Source: Cyclospora cayetanensis
Lineage: Eukaryota; Apicomplexa; Conoidasida; Eucoccidiorida; Eimeriidae
Direction: 5' to 3'
Length of the DNA stretch: 64,000 nt
Assembly (NCBI RefSeq): GCF_002999335.1
Contig: NW_020312181.1
Span: 186,001-250,000, forward strand
Shown here: positions 35,501 to 49,837 of the stretch, one piece after another
Layout of the letters: every line of letters starts with the position of its first letter
Numbering within the stretch: position 1 is the first letter of the stretch
Made by a program: the position numbers and the translations under genes
The notes under the pieces: generated by a model
Database searches by the model: none
What the model was told of the DNA's origin: nothing
What the model saw: only the letters and a program-made list of their open reading frames with translations

Positions 35501-38500
35501 TCCCAGGGGCCTTACCGATGCTGTTCTCAACGAAGTAGACATTGCAGGTGGCTCCTGTAAGGAACAGACGCAGCGGCTGTTGCTGCTGCTGCAAATCTTC
35601 GACGGCTGTGCTGCTGCTTCGTCGCCGGCTATTGCGTAGGGAGTCCCTGCGCGTCGCCGCTGCTGTTGCTGCTGCCAGTGCTGCAGCTTCTGCCACACTT
35701 CTGCTGTTGCTGCCCGAGCTGCTCGAGGCGGGAACCACAGAAAACACTATGCGGTGGATGTACACAGAAAAGGAAGCCCCCACAAGCCCCCTTCTGGGGG
35801 TGCCCTGAGTCCCTGTATGCCGAGAAGAGGAATTCCATACGGTCGAAAGGCAACAGCGTCCTCGCTTATCCCATCCTTTAACGAAATCCTCATCAGCGTC
35901 TCCTATAAAATCCTCTGCTGCTGAGATCTCCTCGGAACGCCGCCCCTCCGCAGCAGCAGTTGAAGCTCCCTCAACAACAGCAGAGCCTGCTGCTGCTGCA
36001 GCCGCTGCTTCTGCTGCTGCTGCTCGACTAGGGCGTACACTGGGCGGACGAAGCTGCTGCAGCTCCCCCCTGAAGTGGAGAGACACTGTCGGGCCGTACA
36101 TGCGAATCGAAAGGCTGCACGAGTAGCGGCACAGACGAAGCCAGCGCGTTCGGTGCAGCAAGGAGGCTGCCCCTGCAGTTCCTACGGTCTGAACTAACGA
36201 CCAGACTGAGCTGCCGCCATACGCGGTGTAAAAGCGCGCATCTGTAGCAGCATCAACATCGGAAGCAGGAGCTCCCAATGATGCTGCTGCCTGGACAGAT
36301 TCCCCGTGACGACAGTCAGAAAGGGTGCTGCTCTCCTCTAAAGCCGCAGTTGTGGCAGAAGCAGCAGTTCGTTGCACCACCACACTGGCTGTCAAATCGT
36401 GTGAACAAGGAGCCTTCCTTGCAGACACACCACGCACAGGCCACCCCGTGCTGCCTGTAATCTCTGCAACCTGCTGCAGCTCTTTCTCTTGGTCCTGCTG
36501 CAGCTCTTTCTCTTGGTCCTGCTGCTGCTCCTCCGTCTGCTGCTGCTGTTGCTCTCTTTCGTGATGCTGGTGCTGCTCTTCTTCCTGTCCATGTTGCTGC
36601 TGCTCTGTTCCTTGCTGCTGCTGGTGCTGGTGCTGCTCTTCTTCCTCTTCATGCTGCGGCTGTTGCTCTTCTTCCTCTTCGTACTGCTGCGGCTCCTGTT
36701 CTTGGTTCTCTTGCTGATGTCGTTGCTCTGTATCTTGCTGCTGCTGCTGCTTTTGCTGCTTTTGCATTTTTGCCGGCGGCAGAATCGCCACAAGGAAAAA
36801 GAAGGAGATGTCTCCTGCTGTTGTCAACGAGACATCCAGCAGCTGCAAAGGCTCAATGTCAGCCTCCTGCAGGTGCCCTTGTTGCTGCTGTTGCTCCTGT
36901 TGCTGTTGAAGCCAGCGGCGTGCAGCGACGCGGAGAATACGCTCCCCCCACGGCGCGTCCAGCGCGATGGGCTGCTGCGAGCATGGAGGCACTTGAGTGA
37001 AAAGGCAATACCCTTTTTGCTTGAAGAAGAGAGAAACTCGAAGTTCGTTTCTCACTACCAGTCGAGGAGCCTCAGCGAGTGCAGCAGGGATGCCCTTCTG
37101 TCCTTGCACGCTGCAGCGGCAGCAGCAGCTCCCACCGAACGCGCTGCTGCCATATAGGCAGCTTGTCAGAGCAAACGGAGCAGAAAAAACAAGGAAACGG
37201 ACGCCTTGAACCTCCATGGCTCGCAGTTGCAGAATATCTACCCGAGAGTTGCGTGCCACGTTCCCGCCCCCCTTGCTGCCACGGGTGCTTCGAGCGTCGG
37301 AGCAGTGAAGCGCAATTTGTTCGTTTAGGCACTTGAGAGGGTTGAAGGGGACTGTCCACTCGCACTGCAGGCCTGCCAGACGCAGCCCGCAATAGCAGCA
37401 GCTGCTTCTGCTGTTGTCGTTGCCACGGCTGCCGCTGCCGCTGCTGCTGCTATTGCCAAACGCTTTAGGAGGAGCAAAGAGAGGGTGAACGCTGCACGGG
37501 ACTGCTGCGCGCAGGCTCCAAGGCAACGATGAGCAGCGCGCCGCCTCGCAGAAGTTCAGATGATGTCCCCCAAGCGAGAAGAAGCGGCGTAGCTGCAGAT
37601 GCTGCGTCCCCACTGCTCGGCTCACCTCCACCGTTTCTGTTGGATAGAGAGACAGTGCTGCGCTGTCAGGGCTCCCGATGTACTTCAGCTGCAGCGGGAA
37701 GGGGCACGCGTTCAGCACCACCTGAGCAGGTATAAGCAGGCAAGCAGAGGCGGGGAGAAAACAGAAAGATGTGCAGCAGCTGCAGCTCCCAGCGGCAAAA
37801 TCAGAAGCGGATTCTCAAGTGTCACCGCGAAGAGGCCTGAACAGTAGTAGGGGGGCATGTGCGGGGGGTGGGGGGGTGGTGGGCGTAATAAGCGGCGGCA
37901 GCGGCTACGGCACAAAATGAGAAGACGCTTACGAGTTTAGGCCTTAGCACCACCAGCGTGGCCCCCCCAAAGCTCTGTGGGAGGCGTACAGACTGCACAA
38001 TAAGGTGTAGCCCTTGTGAAACTTGCACCACATCAGGAGCAGGTGCCCCTGTAGCTCCTCCTGCCGCTGCTGCTGCAGCGAAGGGAGCAGCAGCGGCAGC
38101 AACAAACGGCGCAGCAGCAGCAGCAGCAGCAGTGCCTGAGGTTCGCAAGAGCACTTCGGGTGAAAAGCGGCGAGATCCCTTCAGCCGGAGTGCAAATGCC
38201 GTGTGTGGTGTGCATGTCAGCGCTGGGGAGGCCCCCCACACACCGCGGGGTGTGAAGGGCCCCCATGGCTTTTTTGAGATGTCGCCTGCATGCAGCCCTC
38301 CTGCGCGTCTCTTCCTGCTCCCACCACTGCTGCTGTTGCAAGGAGGCAAGTGTACGGGCAGCACGTGCAGCGTGTCACCTGCGGACGGAGGGGGTAGCCT
38401 CGGCTGATACTCGAGAGCGTGACTTGTAAGATTTAGCAGCCAAAAGGGGCAACAGCAAGAAATGCTGAGACAAGTTCCATCGAATGAGGCATCCAGTTGG

Positions 38501-41500
38501 ATTTCCTGCTGTTTCTGCTGCTGCTGCCTCTGCTGCTCCTGCTCCTGCTGCTCCTTGTCTTCCTTGTCTTCCTTCTTCTGTTGCGGCTGCATGCAGGTGA
38601 CAACGAAGGAAGCAGACCACACCGCTTGCGTGGCCACGTCCTCGCCCCTTCCAGCACCAGCAACGTTCCCCTCATCCTCCCTCTCCGTTTCTCGCGAGGC
38701 ACGTTCCCACTCCCATGACGTTGGCAGTGCGGCTCCAAGCGTGCTGCTGCTGCTGCATGCAACAGCAGCAGCAGCTGCTGCTGCACGCTGCTGCTGCTGC
38801 AGCCCGAGCGAGGTGCCTGCAATGCCTCGTGTTGCACCCGCAGCAGCAGCAGCAGCAGCGGGCCGTTGGAGTTCCTCTTCACTCTTGCTGCCGCGTCTCG
38901 TCTCGCTGCTGGTAGGAATCTCGACGTCCTGAGCCCTCTGCTCAGCCTCTCTAGAAAGAAGCCCTCCGCTGCCTTTCTCCACGGCGGCAGCAGCAGCAGC
39001 GTGAAGGCCGTCTTGCGGAGGAGGGAGCACAGTCACGGGAGCTGACCACGTATCTGATCCCGGCAAGCAAAGACGCAAGGTCAGGGGACGATTCCAGTCA
39101 AACAAGGTGAGGCCCTGAGACGTGCCTGGGCTCAGAGTTAGCCTCGCGCTTCGCCGCGGCAGCTCTTGAGCGACGTCTACGTGCAGCGTCCTAAGGAGGA
39201 CAGTAGTCACACACAGGGAGAAGAGAGAAGTGCACACGTGGCGAGAAGATGAAAACGGCAAAGAATACACAGAAGGAAGCAGGCGCCTAGACATATGTAT
39301 GTGTATGAATATGGATACGTATATGTGTATGTGTATATGTAGGTGTATCTGTATATATATGTGTATGTATATGTACATGTGTATGTATATGTACATGTGT
39401 ATGTATAGGTGTATGTATGTGTGTATTTATATGTTTATGTATATGTATGTATATGTGTACGTATATGTATATGTGTATGTATGTGAACATGTATATGTAT
39501 ATGCGTATGTGTATGTATATGCACATATGTATGTATATATGTACGTATATGTGTATGTGTATGTATATGAACATATATATGTATATGCACATGTATATGT
39601 ATATGTATATGCACATGTATATGTATATGTATATGCACATGTATATGTATATGCACATGTATATGTATATGTATATGCACATGTATATGTATATGCACAT
39701 GTATATGTGTAGATATGTATATGAATAAATATATACAGATATATATATATATATATATTGTATATATGTCTACACGTACACATACATACATAGATATACA
39801 TATAGATACATCAATGCTTAACATAGAGAGAGGCACGGCGCACACGCTTCGCCCCGTCTGATGCGAAAAGGGACAGCCTGTCTGTGGAAGTGGACGGATG
39901 TGCCGGGAAGACGCATGCACGAGGGTTGCGAGAGATCGAATGGCCAGAGCACAGGCTGATGCGTTGTAGGCGGTGAGCTTTTTCTGGATGCCACGTCTGC
40001 TGCCAAAATACGAGATGCGAGACGCTCTACTACACCGGGTAGGTGACATACATGGGAAGAGCATTGGCCAGAGTCAATGGCTCTGAAAGCGTGAGAAGCA
40101 AACCAGCGCCTCCAAGGGCAGCTTCCGCCTTGAGCGAGCACACAAAGGTTCTTTGGGGGGAAACAGTGGCAGACAGAAGAAATGTACGGCCTGGAGCTCT
40201 AAAAGGAGAAGATGCTGTCCAAACAGGTCCAGCCTCGCTGCGCAGCTTGACAATAACCGACACGGAGGCTGCACCAGGCCATAGAGGCACCGCCTGAGAC
40301 TCCCCTGGACGCAGCTCGCAACGCCAGTCCTGAAAAAAACGAAGCGCGTAAAGAAGCGCACAAACATATATATGTATAGATGTACGTACATATACATATA
40401 TGTATACGTGTATACATATATATAGAGACATATACACATACATATAAATATGTACACACATACATATGTATATACATACATTTATATATACACGTACATA
40501 CACACGTACACACACACATACATACACATATACACATACATACACATATACACGCGTATGTACACGCACATACACACACACATACATCTATATACACATA
40601 CATACACATATACACACATACATATATATACACATATACACGTATACACACAAATACACGCAAATACATACATCTATATACAGATATACACATATACATA
40701 CATGTATATACACGCACATATATATAAACGTATACACATACACATATACACACACACATACATATGTACACACATATACATACATATATGCACATATACA
40801 CACGTATGCACACATACATACACATATAGACACACATATAGACACACATATGTACACATATACACACGTATACATACACATACATACATATACATACACA
40901 TATACACAGGAGGAGCATTGAAAATTGAGAGACCTAGGATGCCACCAGACCCACGTGCATGCGCTCAGTCACACCGAGGCGTGCATGCGAGGCACTAAGC
41001 CAAGCAATCCTAGCAGCACTTTTCAAGCTTGTGCGTGCTGTCTGCCATGCACGAAGACGGCGTGAAAGAAGAAGCCACAAGGAGAGACTGAGAGGTGAGC
41101 GGCGAGACGCGTTATGAGAGAGAGCAGCAGGCAATGCAAGGGCCTCTGTGTCCATGCATGCATTTGTGTTGCCCTTGGAAGCTTCCCACGCTGCCGTGAG
41201 GAGTAGCCTTACAGCTGTAGAATCCGTCTCTGCAAGGAAGATAAGTTCTACAGGCAATTTAAGGAGACTCCGCACGCGGAGGGGGCACCCCACGTCCACT
41301 ATGCGCTGGCCTCCTTCCTGCAAGGCCAGAACCGTCAGATCGCCGAACTCTTTTGCTCTTAAACCCTCGGAAAGGGGACCCCCAAGCGACAAAGATCCTG
41401 AAGGGGCGGCTGCCAGTGAGGGGCCCCCATCATACTCCGTGCTCTCTCTCGAAATGCCACCTAAACTGTGAGCGCATGCGCTTGCGCTTGCGTGCCTAGA

Positions 41501-44500
41501 GGCGCATGCACCAACAACGCCGCCTCCCCGCAGCGGCTGCTGCTGCTGCTGAGCGGGTGGGCATAAATCTACAAAAAGAGGTGCTCCCTGGTTAAGAGCA
41601 GGAAGATACACGACTCTCCCAACAGGGTGGACAGCATCGAGCACTGCAAGGTGGATTGAGAGCTGCTGCTGATGCTGTTTCAGCAACGCCTCACAACCCG
41701 GAGGCAGTATCCCAGTCTGCCACTTGCGGCTTCCCCCTCCCCGACTGCCAACGACTCGGAAGGCTAAGGAGTGACAGCTGCTGTTTCGCAGCCATAGGCA
41801 GTCCTACGCACACCCGCAATCAGCGCACACATGAGGGCGGAGACAATCATCCACTCAGGCAAAATATTCACGCTCAACGCACTCCAGCAACCACTTAGGC
41901 AAAACATTGTTCAAAAAGATAATAAGAAAAACACATAAGTTAGCAATAGACAAAAGCAGCGTTAAAAATTACTCGAAAGGTATGCTAAGAATACACGAAA
42001 CGCGCAACCTATATGAAAAGCAAACTTGTCCGTCTTTGACCACTCAAGACGAATCCAAGAGCCAAGAGCATCAGAAAACGGCAGTTCCACAACGGTAGTC
42101 GTGGCGAGTGTGCTGAAGAGCCTGTGAGTCCCCGCCGGCTGCCGTCTCAGGCACCTCCCACTATGCCCGCCACGCGAAAATGTCGGTGAATTCTCCCTCT
42201 GTGCTGCACATACAGGACGTGCAACGCACCTGTCTATACACCGGAAGCGAATAGCTGGGCAGCTGCCGGCGGTCGTACAGCACTCCATAGCTTGTTTGGC
42301 TCAGGCCGTTTGTTTCGTCTTGCGCTGCCTCTGTTTCCGAAAGTGAGGAAACTGAAGCACCGCAGCAGCCTGCAGCATCAGCATCAGCTGCGCCTGTTGC
42401 ATCCCCCGCGAAGCTGCCCAGTGAGGCCTCCTGCTCGCTGTCCGAGGTGTCGGTACGCTGCTCTTCCGTCAAGGGCTGTTGATGCCGCCATAGCACCTGC
42501 TGCTGTGGCTGCCGTAGTTCTGCTGCTGCGGTGCCTGCAGGAGCGAAGGCTCCTCTGTAAGCACCGCTCCAGCTGGACATGTGATAGGGAATGCCAAATG
42601 CACGGTGTTGCGTTGCATGGGCAGGCAGATGCGGGGTGTATGGAGACATCGCAAAGACGAGGCGCAGCGCTTCTGCAGAAAGATGGGGGTGGATGTACAG
42701 GGCCTCGCAGCTGCTGGTGCTCGCAGACAGATCCGCAAACTGGGTAGCGAGTCTCTTGAAAGCGGGAAAGTGCTTTGGATTCGCTTTCAAGTCGACATCG
42801 CCATCGATGCGGACGCTCACAGAGGGTGCCGGCTCCTTGCAAGGCTGCAGCGCTGCAGCTACAGAGACGGGGAGAAGCAAGGGCAGCAACACAGTCTGCT
42901 GCTGCTGATGATGATGCCACTGCTGCTGCTGCCAAGGCCGAGCTGGTTGCTGTTGCTGGTGGTGCAACACGCAACTGCCCACAAGCGAAGCCCCGCGCAT
43001 CTCTGCCACCTGTATGGACACCTGCGACAAAAAGCAGCACAAAAAGACGCAAATGATGCAACCGCAGCCTTCAGTGCAGCAGTTCATCATACGCATGGAT
43101 TGCGCGATCCCTCCGGAGACAAAAAGCGGAGCGCCTCCGTCTTCGCATGGCTCTACAGAAGGGGGCAAAAAAAGCACCCTTCTTGGAGAGGCCTCATGCG
43201 AGGTGTTGTCCCTAACAGAGGGATGCGGGGAGACTCCTAAGGACGACAAGGGGCTTCACAGCGGAGCTGCCTCTGCAGGAGAGCGCTATATATATGCCCT
43301 TGACAGCGCAAAGCTTCTATTAGCCGCTGTGAAGGGCATATATATAGCCTTCCACGAGTGCAAGCAAGCCACTGTGATGGAAGCCGCCTTCAGAGCAACC
43401 AGCGGCATTTTTACAGCCACAGGTGACAAGCGTCGCATCATGACGAGTCTTCCGGCAACAGCAGACATCTCTCCCCACCATATCGGCAGAGGCCAAGAGG
43501 CGACCTCGAAAAAGCGGCACCAAACACGCCGGCAGCAAGGCACCTACCCTTTTTAGCTGTAGCGACACGACGGTGTCTTGAGGCTCTGCGGAGGATCTGA
43601 CAGCCTGCCCCGAAGCCTCCGTGCAGCTTAATCTGATGAGCGCATCCAGAGCTGGAGAGGCCGCTGCTGTCAGCTGCAGCGCATCGCCCTCTAAAGAGAC
43701 CTTCCACGTAATGCATGCCTCAGGAGCAGCAAGCTGGAGAGCATCATCATCACCTTCCCCACCTTCCTCGGGAGGGCCATAGCTCCATGGTGAACCTGAG
43801 CGTAGACTCTCTGAAGCAGCACATGCCCCCGTTTCGGCTGACAGTGCTCCTCCTGCTGCTCCTGCTGCAGCTGATCCCGCTGCCCCTAGGACTTCAAAAG
43901 AAGCTTTCTTTGAAGGCATCTGCACCGCCGTTCTTCGCTTGCACCTACAGCAGAGCCGAGATGCCGCTGCTTCACGGCTAATTGCCGAGGCAGCAAGATA
44001 GCTGCGGGCTACAGCGCGGAGTGTGAAGACGTCTGCGGCTGTCAGCAAGAGCAAAACGGGGGAGAGAAAGGCCTCGAGGCGGCATTCACAGTGCTTCTGC
44101 TGCTGCTGCTCCTGCAGCGTCTGATGCTGCGGCAGCATCTGCTGCTCCTGCCCTGCAAGGCCCCCCTTCCGCCTCGACGTCAAGATGAAGGAGAAGGTAA
44201 TGGGTGACTCAACAACAGGATGTACAGATAAGTCGGCGAGTGACACCAACACGCACACCTGGACCTGTCCCCCCCTCTGCCGTTCCTCCTCCTGTTGCTG
44301 CTGCAGCATCCACGGATAGCCAGTTTCTGTTACTTCTTCTCCTCCTCCTTCTCTTGTGTAGGACGCCCCTGAAGGGGCGATGCACGTGGGCCTCAAACAG
44401 TCGGGGTGCTCCTTTGAATCGCCAACAAAAGGCCCCTTCTCAACAAATCTTGCTCCGTGAAGCTCCGGCACTTGTTCTTGCGCATGTTCTTGCACTTGTT

Positions 44501-46200
44501 CTTGCGCTTGCGCAAGGCGTACTAAACAATATCTCTGGCTCGGGAAGCTTTGAGCTAGCCGCGAGAGCCGCAGCGCAGTGAAGGCGGGGAGACACACCAG
44601 GTAGGCATTCCTCCTTCCGTGCTTATGAGCTCCCGTCTCCAAGTCGCTTCTCGCTGCTGGTGTACCTGCCGCTACGAGGGCAAGAGGACTCGGGGGAATA
44701 GCCAATGCGCCTCCTAAAGCGACGCACTTGCGAACCTCCGCGTCTAAGCGCAGCGCAGGTAAGAGCCTGCCTAGCCACAGCTCCAGCTTCCGTAAAGCCG
44801 TCCTCTGGCTTCCACTGCTCTTGATGCTGCTCTCCGAGAAGGCCTCTCCATGATCATCGCTGCTCACTGAAGAGGCATCCGAACTATCTCTGTCGCTGCT
44901 GCTCAAGCCTGCTGCAGCCGTGCGGCCCCCTCCCGCATCCCTGACACCCCCGTTTCCTGAAAACGCGGTAAAGCCACTGTACGATAGCCTCCTTTTACCC
45001 GCTGCTGCTGCTGCTATTCCCTGTCCTGCTGCTGCAGGGGCAGCAGCAGCAGCAGGGGAGAGGAGGATATCATCGGCAACAAGACGCGCATCGACCTCGC
45101 AGGAAAGCGCAGCCGCACTGCATTGCAGCGTGTGGGGACACACCCACGCAGGGGCAAGAGGCGCTGGCTGGGGCTTCCTGCCGAGGCCTTCCCGTTTGAG
45201 GAGGAGATCGGCTTTTAAGGACGTGCCATTAGCAGCAGCAACAGCTCCGCCTGGTGCTGCTGTTGCTGCTGCTGGCGAGGCCAGCGGGTGGTTCCCCGAG
45301 AAGGTACTCGTGGTAAGAACTCTGTTGTAAGCGTGTGTGTAGCCACAACCACAGGCAGGAGCGCGTCGAATACCACCGCACTGTACACCTGACGAACCCC
45401 CAAAACACTCAGCAGGCAGAGGGCCTACACACCACACGGAGGCGACATGAATCTTGATGTGCCCCCCTAGCGCAAGCAGCTGCAAGGTTCTCTGCTCCGG
45501 GGGACAGCCCTCCGTTCCAAGCGCTCCAGTAGGGCTCATTGTAGAGAGCCACAAGCTGCAGGATGGGTGTTGTTGTTGTTGGTGCTGTTGTTGCTGTTGG
45601 CGCTGTTGTTGCTGCCTTGTTGCATGCAACGCTCCTGCTGCACTGGAGAGCGATGGAGCTCCGCCAAGAGTATCGTCCTCCTCGTCAAGAAGGCGTTCCT
45701 GTCCAGTGATTTCTTCGTGCTGTGAGGACTGCCGCTTGGCCTCCAACGGCTCAGCAGCTTGCCGCTGCGCCTCTCCTATCAAGTCCACGGGTATCTCGGA
45801 AATCCCCCCCTCGCCCCCCCAAAGGAAACTCCCTTCATCTCGACCGCTGCTGCTGAACTCCTCCAGCGAGGCCCCCTGGCTGTACTGCGCAATCGCACCG
45901 TTTGCAGCAGCATTTGCAGCGCCTCCGTCTACACCGGTGCCAGCCTCGGACAGCTCTAGGGGGCCCTCGGCAAAAGACGTACCAAGCGACAAAATCGACG
46001 CGGATGCGCAAGAGGAGAGCGAGCCTGGGGGAGTCTCTATCAGGCAGCTACTGGCTGCAGCCACGGAGGCCTCCACCTCCCGAAACGCAGCCGCAAAGTC
46101 GGCAAGAAGACGCTTCAGCTTCGCCGCTGCTCCTGCTGGAAGCAGCAGCACATGCACTTCGGGTATCACCACCAGACACTGCAGAGACTGACGCACGGGG

Positions 46201-46234
<34 letters not shown>

Positions 46235-49200
46235 GTGGAAGACAGTCCGCAGATCCTCCGCTTCCCACAGCCGCTGCTGTTGCAGACTCCGAGGCCGTCC
46301 CCGACGGCGGCAATGGTGGCTGCTGCTGTTGCAGCAGCTCAAACTGCCATGCATTATGCAGCGCGCTTCTCTCTTTCACCTCGTCGAGCCCCTCTCCCGT
46401 AACTCTTTCTTCAGCAACAGACGCAGGGTCCAGCCGTCGCTGCTGCTGCGGCTGCTGCTCGCGCTGCTGCGCTTTCTTCCTCTTCTCCTTTTTGGAGAGG
46501 TACCCCGTAATAACGCCTCCACTCTCGGAAGCAGCAGCAGCAGCAGACAGAGCAGCCCGCTGGCTGGAAGGGCCTGCAGCTGCTGCTTGCACGGAGGGCT
46601 GACGCCTCTGGAGTCCAGCGCCGCCGTTCTGCCGATCCGGATGGCAAACGGGCAGAAACGCGTCTCCGAACGGTCTCCCAGGGGCACCTACGGAGGGCAA
46701 AGGGAAGAAGAAGGCTTTTTTCCAAGAACCTCCAAAGCCCAAAGCGTTTCGGGGAAGAAACCGCGGCATCTCGGAGACTTTAGGAGGCCCTGAGGCTCCA
46801 CAGAGGATCTGATAAATCGTCAACTCGCCGTTGCTGCATGCATCTGCCGCCGTCTTCGCTTGCCTCCGAGGCCATTGATTGGGCTGCTCCAAAGGAGCAT
46901 GAGCCGCCGCTGCTGCCGCTGCTAAGACGCGCAGATCCTCTACAGACGACCGCATGGCAAGAAGCTGCCCCTCCCGCGTCAGTTTCACGCTGCAGGAGGC
47001 CGCAGCGGCTGCTACGATTACCCAGCCGCCACCTTCTTCTCCCGCCTCCGTGGTGCAGCTGCTGCTGCTGCTGCCGCAGCAGCAGGAACAGCAGCAGCGA
47101 CAGTTCTGCAGGCTGCTGCTGCCCCTGCTGACGGTATCCCCTGGAGCAGCAAGCAGCACCAGGCGGTATATCTGGACTTGAAAGGCACCGAGATGCGCTG
47201 AGCGTAAAAGACGGCGAATCGACGTAAGGACGCGACGGGGGCCTCGTGTCGCAAGGGCAGCACCAGCGTCTCTTGCCATGCGCGCACTTCCGTGAAGAGA
47301 CTTGGAGGCTTCCATGAGGGCTAAGCAGAAGCCGCAGCTCCAGGCACCGAGGAGAGACACACGCGCGGCATCTACGGAAAGACGCAGACCCGACAGCTCC
47401 GTCTCGGCATCTCCGCATTGCTCACAAGGATCCGGTGAGCGCAGCTGCTGCTGCTGCTGGTGGTGTTGTTGCTGCTGGTGGGGTGTGAACTCGAGTCGTA
47501 CCGAGGCCTGAGACTCTGCATTCTGATGCGTCAGAGGCACATAGAGCCGCGCAATGCCTCCAGCCGCTAGAGGCGGCGGAGATCCAACAAAGAAAGAGCC
47601 TTTATCCGACACTGGCAGACTGCCAATGTGCAGCTCGAAGCCCTCGGCTACTACCGTTACCCAGCCGTGACTTGCTGAGCCCCTCTGTTGTTGTTGTTGC
47701 TGCTGTTGTATCTGTGGCTGTGGCTGTTGCTGCTGCACTGCAGCATCTAGTTGAATAGATACGCAAGGTAGATGCAGAGACAAGCAGAGGACTCCATCTG
47801 CAGACGCTGCAATTGTGGTATTCGTCGCACGGACCTCCCGCAATACCAGGGGAATTTCCAGGATAGACTCTAAAAATCCTAAGGGCCTGCTGGAGCGCGA
47901 TGCAGCAGCATCAGCATTGCCAGCATCCCCTGCCGCTGCGAAAGCACCTGCATGCCATCCGGGGGATGCCGAGGCAGCTGCGCTACGCAAGGCCCCTCGG
48001 TGTCCTCCCGCAACAGCCGCAGAAAAAGCGACGGACGAGTCTCCTCCTCCTCCCCCTCTTGCCAAAGCTGCTGCAGCTTTGGTAGCAGCCTTAGTCGAGA
48101 CAGCGCCGCCCCGTGTGTGCAGAACGTGGGGAGCAGCAGCTGCGTTGGCAGCTGCAGCTCCTGCAGCAGCAGCAGCTGCTGCTGCCTTGCAGCTTCTGCT
48201 GCCAAGACGCTTTCCAAACTCCACACTGCCACGCCGTCGAGAGGCCTGCGTCGGCGAGAGGCAACAGCGCCGGATCTCCGCCAAATCCCCTGCTGCCTTG
48301 AAGAACCAAGCAGCTGCGCGCACAGCAGTGGAACATGCCAATTGTCTGCATGAAGACAAGATAACCTCACGAAAGGCAGCTCCACAGAGTCCCCTTCTAA
48401 CGTTGCCTTAACCCGCAAGGCCTTGCCGTCTGAAGACCGCATCTGCCTTGCATGCATGTGTTGAAGCACCGCAGGCTTGCTTGCGCTCTACACAGGGGGG
48501 AGGGGCGTTGTCGTATATATATATACATATACGGCTCTATTGCGAGGATTTTCTTTCAGGAAAGTCCTCCGTATGCCTACCTGCGTGGGCAATGAATGCA
48601 GCACACAAGTGCCCGCGAAGCGATCCCACAGACAGTGCCAGCTCCACCGGCTCTGGGGAAAGATCCACGCCATAAGCGCAAAACGCTCCCCCGCTGTCAC
48701 AGAGCTGCTCGTCAGCAGAGGAGGGCGTTGCGAGTAAGCCCTTCTCGGGGAAGGCTTCCGCGGAGGGGGCCTGGCCATGCTGCTCCTGAAGGCCTTGCTC
48801 CTGCTTGGATCGCAGACGCAGCAGCAGCGCGAAGCGTCCAGCGGGGAGGCAGGGAGAGGACACCGCCAACACCTCTCTGCGGGGGAGGGGGGGGGCTGTT
48901 GCGCTGGTTAAAGGCGCTAAATTCGCACAGCTGCAGGCATGCGGCGGGCATTTCCTGCTGCATGCGGAGGCATACCCATGCTGCTGCTCCTGGCGCAGGG
49001 GCGAAGGCATCCGCCTTTCTGGGGATGGATCCGAAGGCGGCTCTAGGGGCAGACAGTCCTCGACATGCATCTCTTTAATGCCGAGCGAAAGATGTTGCAG
49101 TTGTGCTGCGGCTGCTGGCGCGCTGCTGGATGGAAGGGGGGGACCAGCATAGACAGCGCACGTGGTGACTGCTGCAAACTGCAAGCTGATGCCCTCTACC

Positions 49201-49794
49201 GTGGCAACGGCAATATGCCGAGCTGGCACTTGCTGCTGTAGCTGTGCAGAAGAGACTGGCGAGAAAGCAGCGCGGGATGATGCAAAGGGATAGGAGCTGT
49301 TTGGATAAGAAGAAGGAGGCCGTTGTGTGGCAGCGGCGCAAGAGAGGGCGGTCCCCTGTAGCGTGGAATTGACAGCAGCAGCACAAGCAGCAGCCGCAGC
49401 TGCTGCTGCTGTTGCTGCTGCTTGTGCTGTCAGTTCGCTGCTGCGGTAAGCTGTAGGAGGCGGCTGCAGTAGCACCACACAGCGGAGCTGTCCAATAGAT
49501 GCATCCATTTCCCACTGCAGCAGCCTGCGTTTCCGCTGGACCGCCTTGTTGCTGAAGGTATTTTTTTGCAGCAGTGCCTCTGACTCTGCTTCTGACTCCT
49601 GTTGGGGTTCTGCAGCAGCGAAAGCGGCGTGAGTTCTCCCTCTCCAAAATGCTGCAGGGGATTCTAGTGCTTCTGCCGCTGCCGCATGCAGGCGGACCAG
49701 CTGCAGCTGCAACCGCGAGAGAGAAACATCGCCGAGTTCCACATCGATCGTCTGCACTCGCACACTAAGGTGGCGTCGCTCAGCTGAGCGGGCC

Positions 49795-49837
<43 letters not shown>

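Noticed and set aside
36489..37157. Plus-strand poly-Leu frame of 222 codons
   Set aside because: Complement of the Gln/Glu tract in a VPS13 exon; no motif and no splice signals of its own.
39230..40998. Frames of up to about 240 codons over the TATG and CA/TA tracts
   Set aside because: Repeat artefacts in VPS13 introns; only 40052-40329 is supported as an exon by splice sites and phase.
45454..46402. Plus-strand Ser/Cys/Ala-rich frames (up to 245 codons) opposite VPS13 exon 3
   Set aside because: CAG/CTG repeats keep the antisense frames open; composition is purely repeat-driven.
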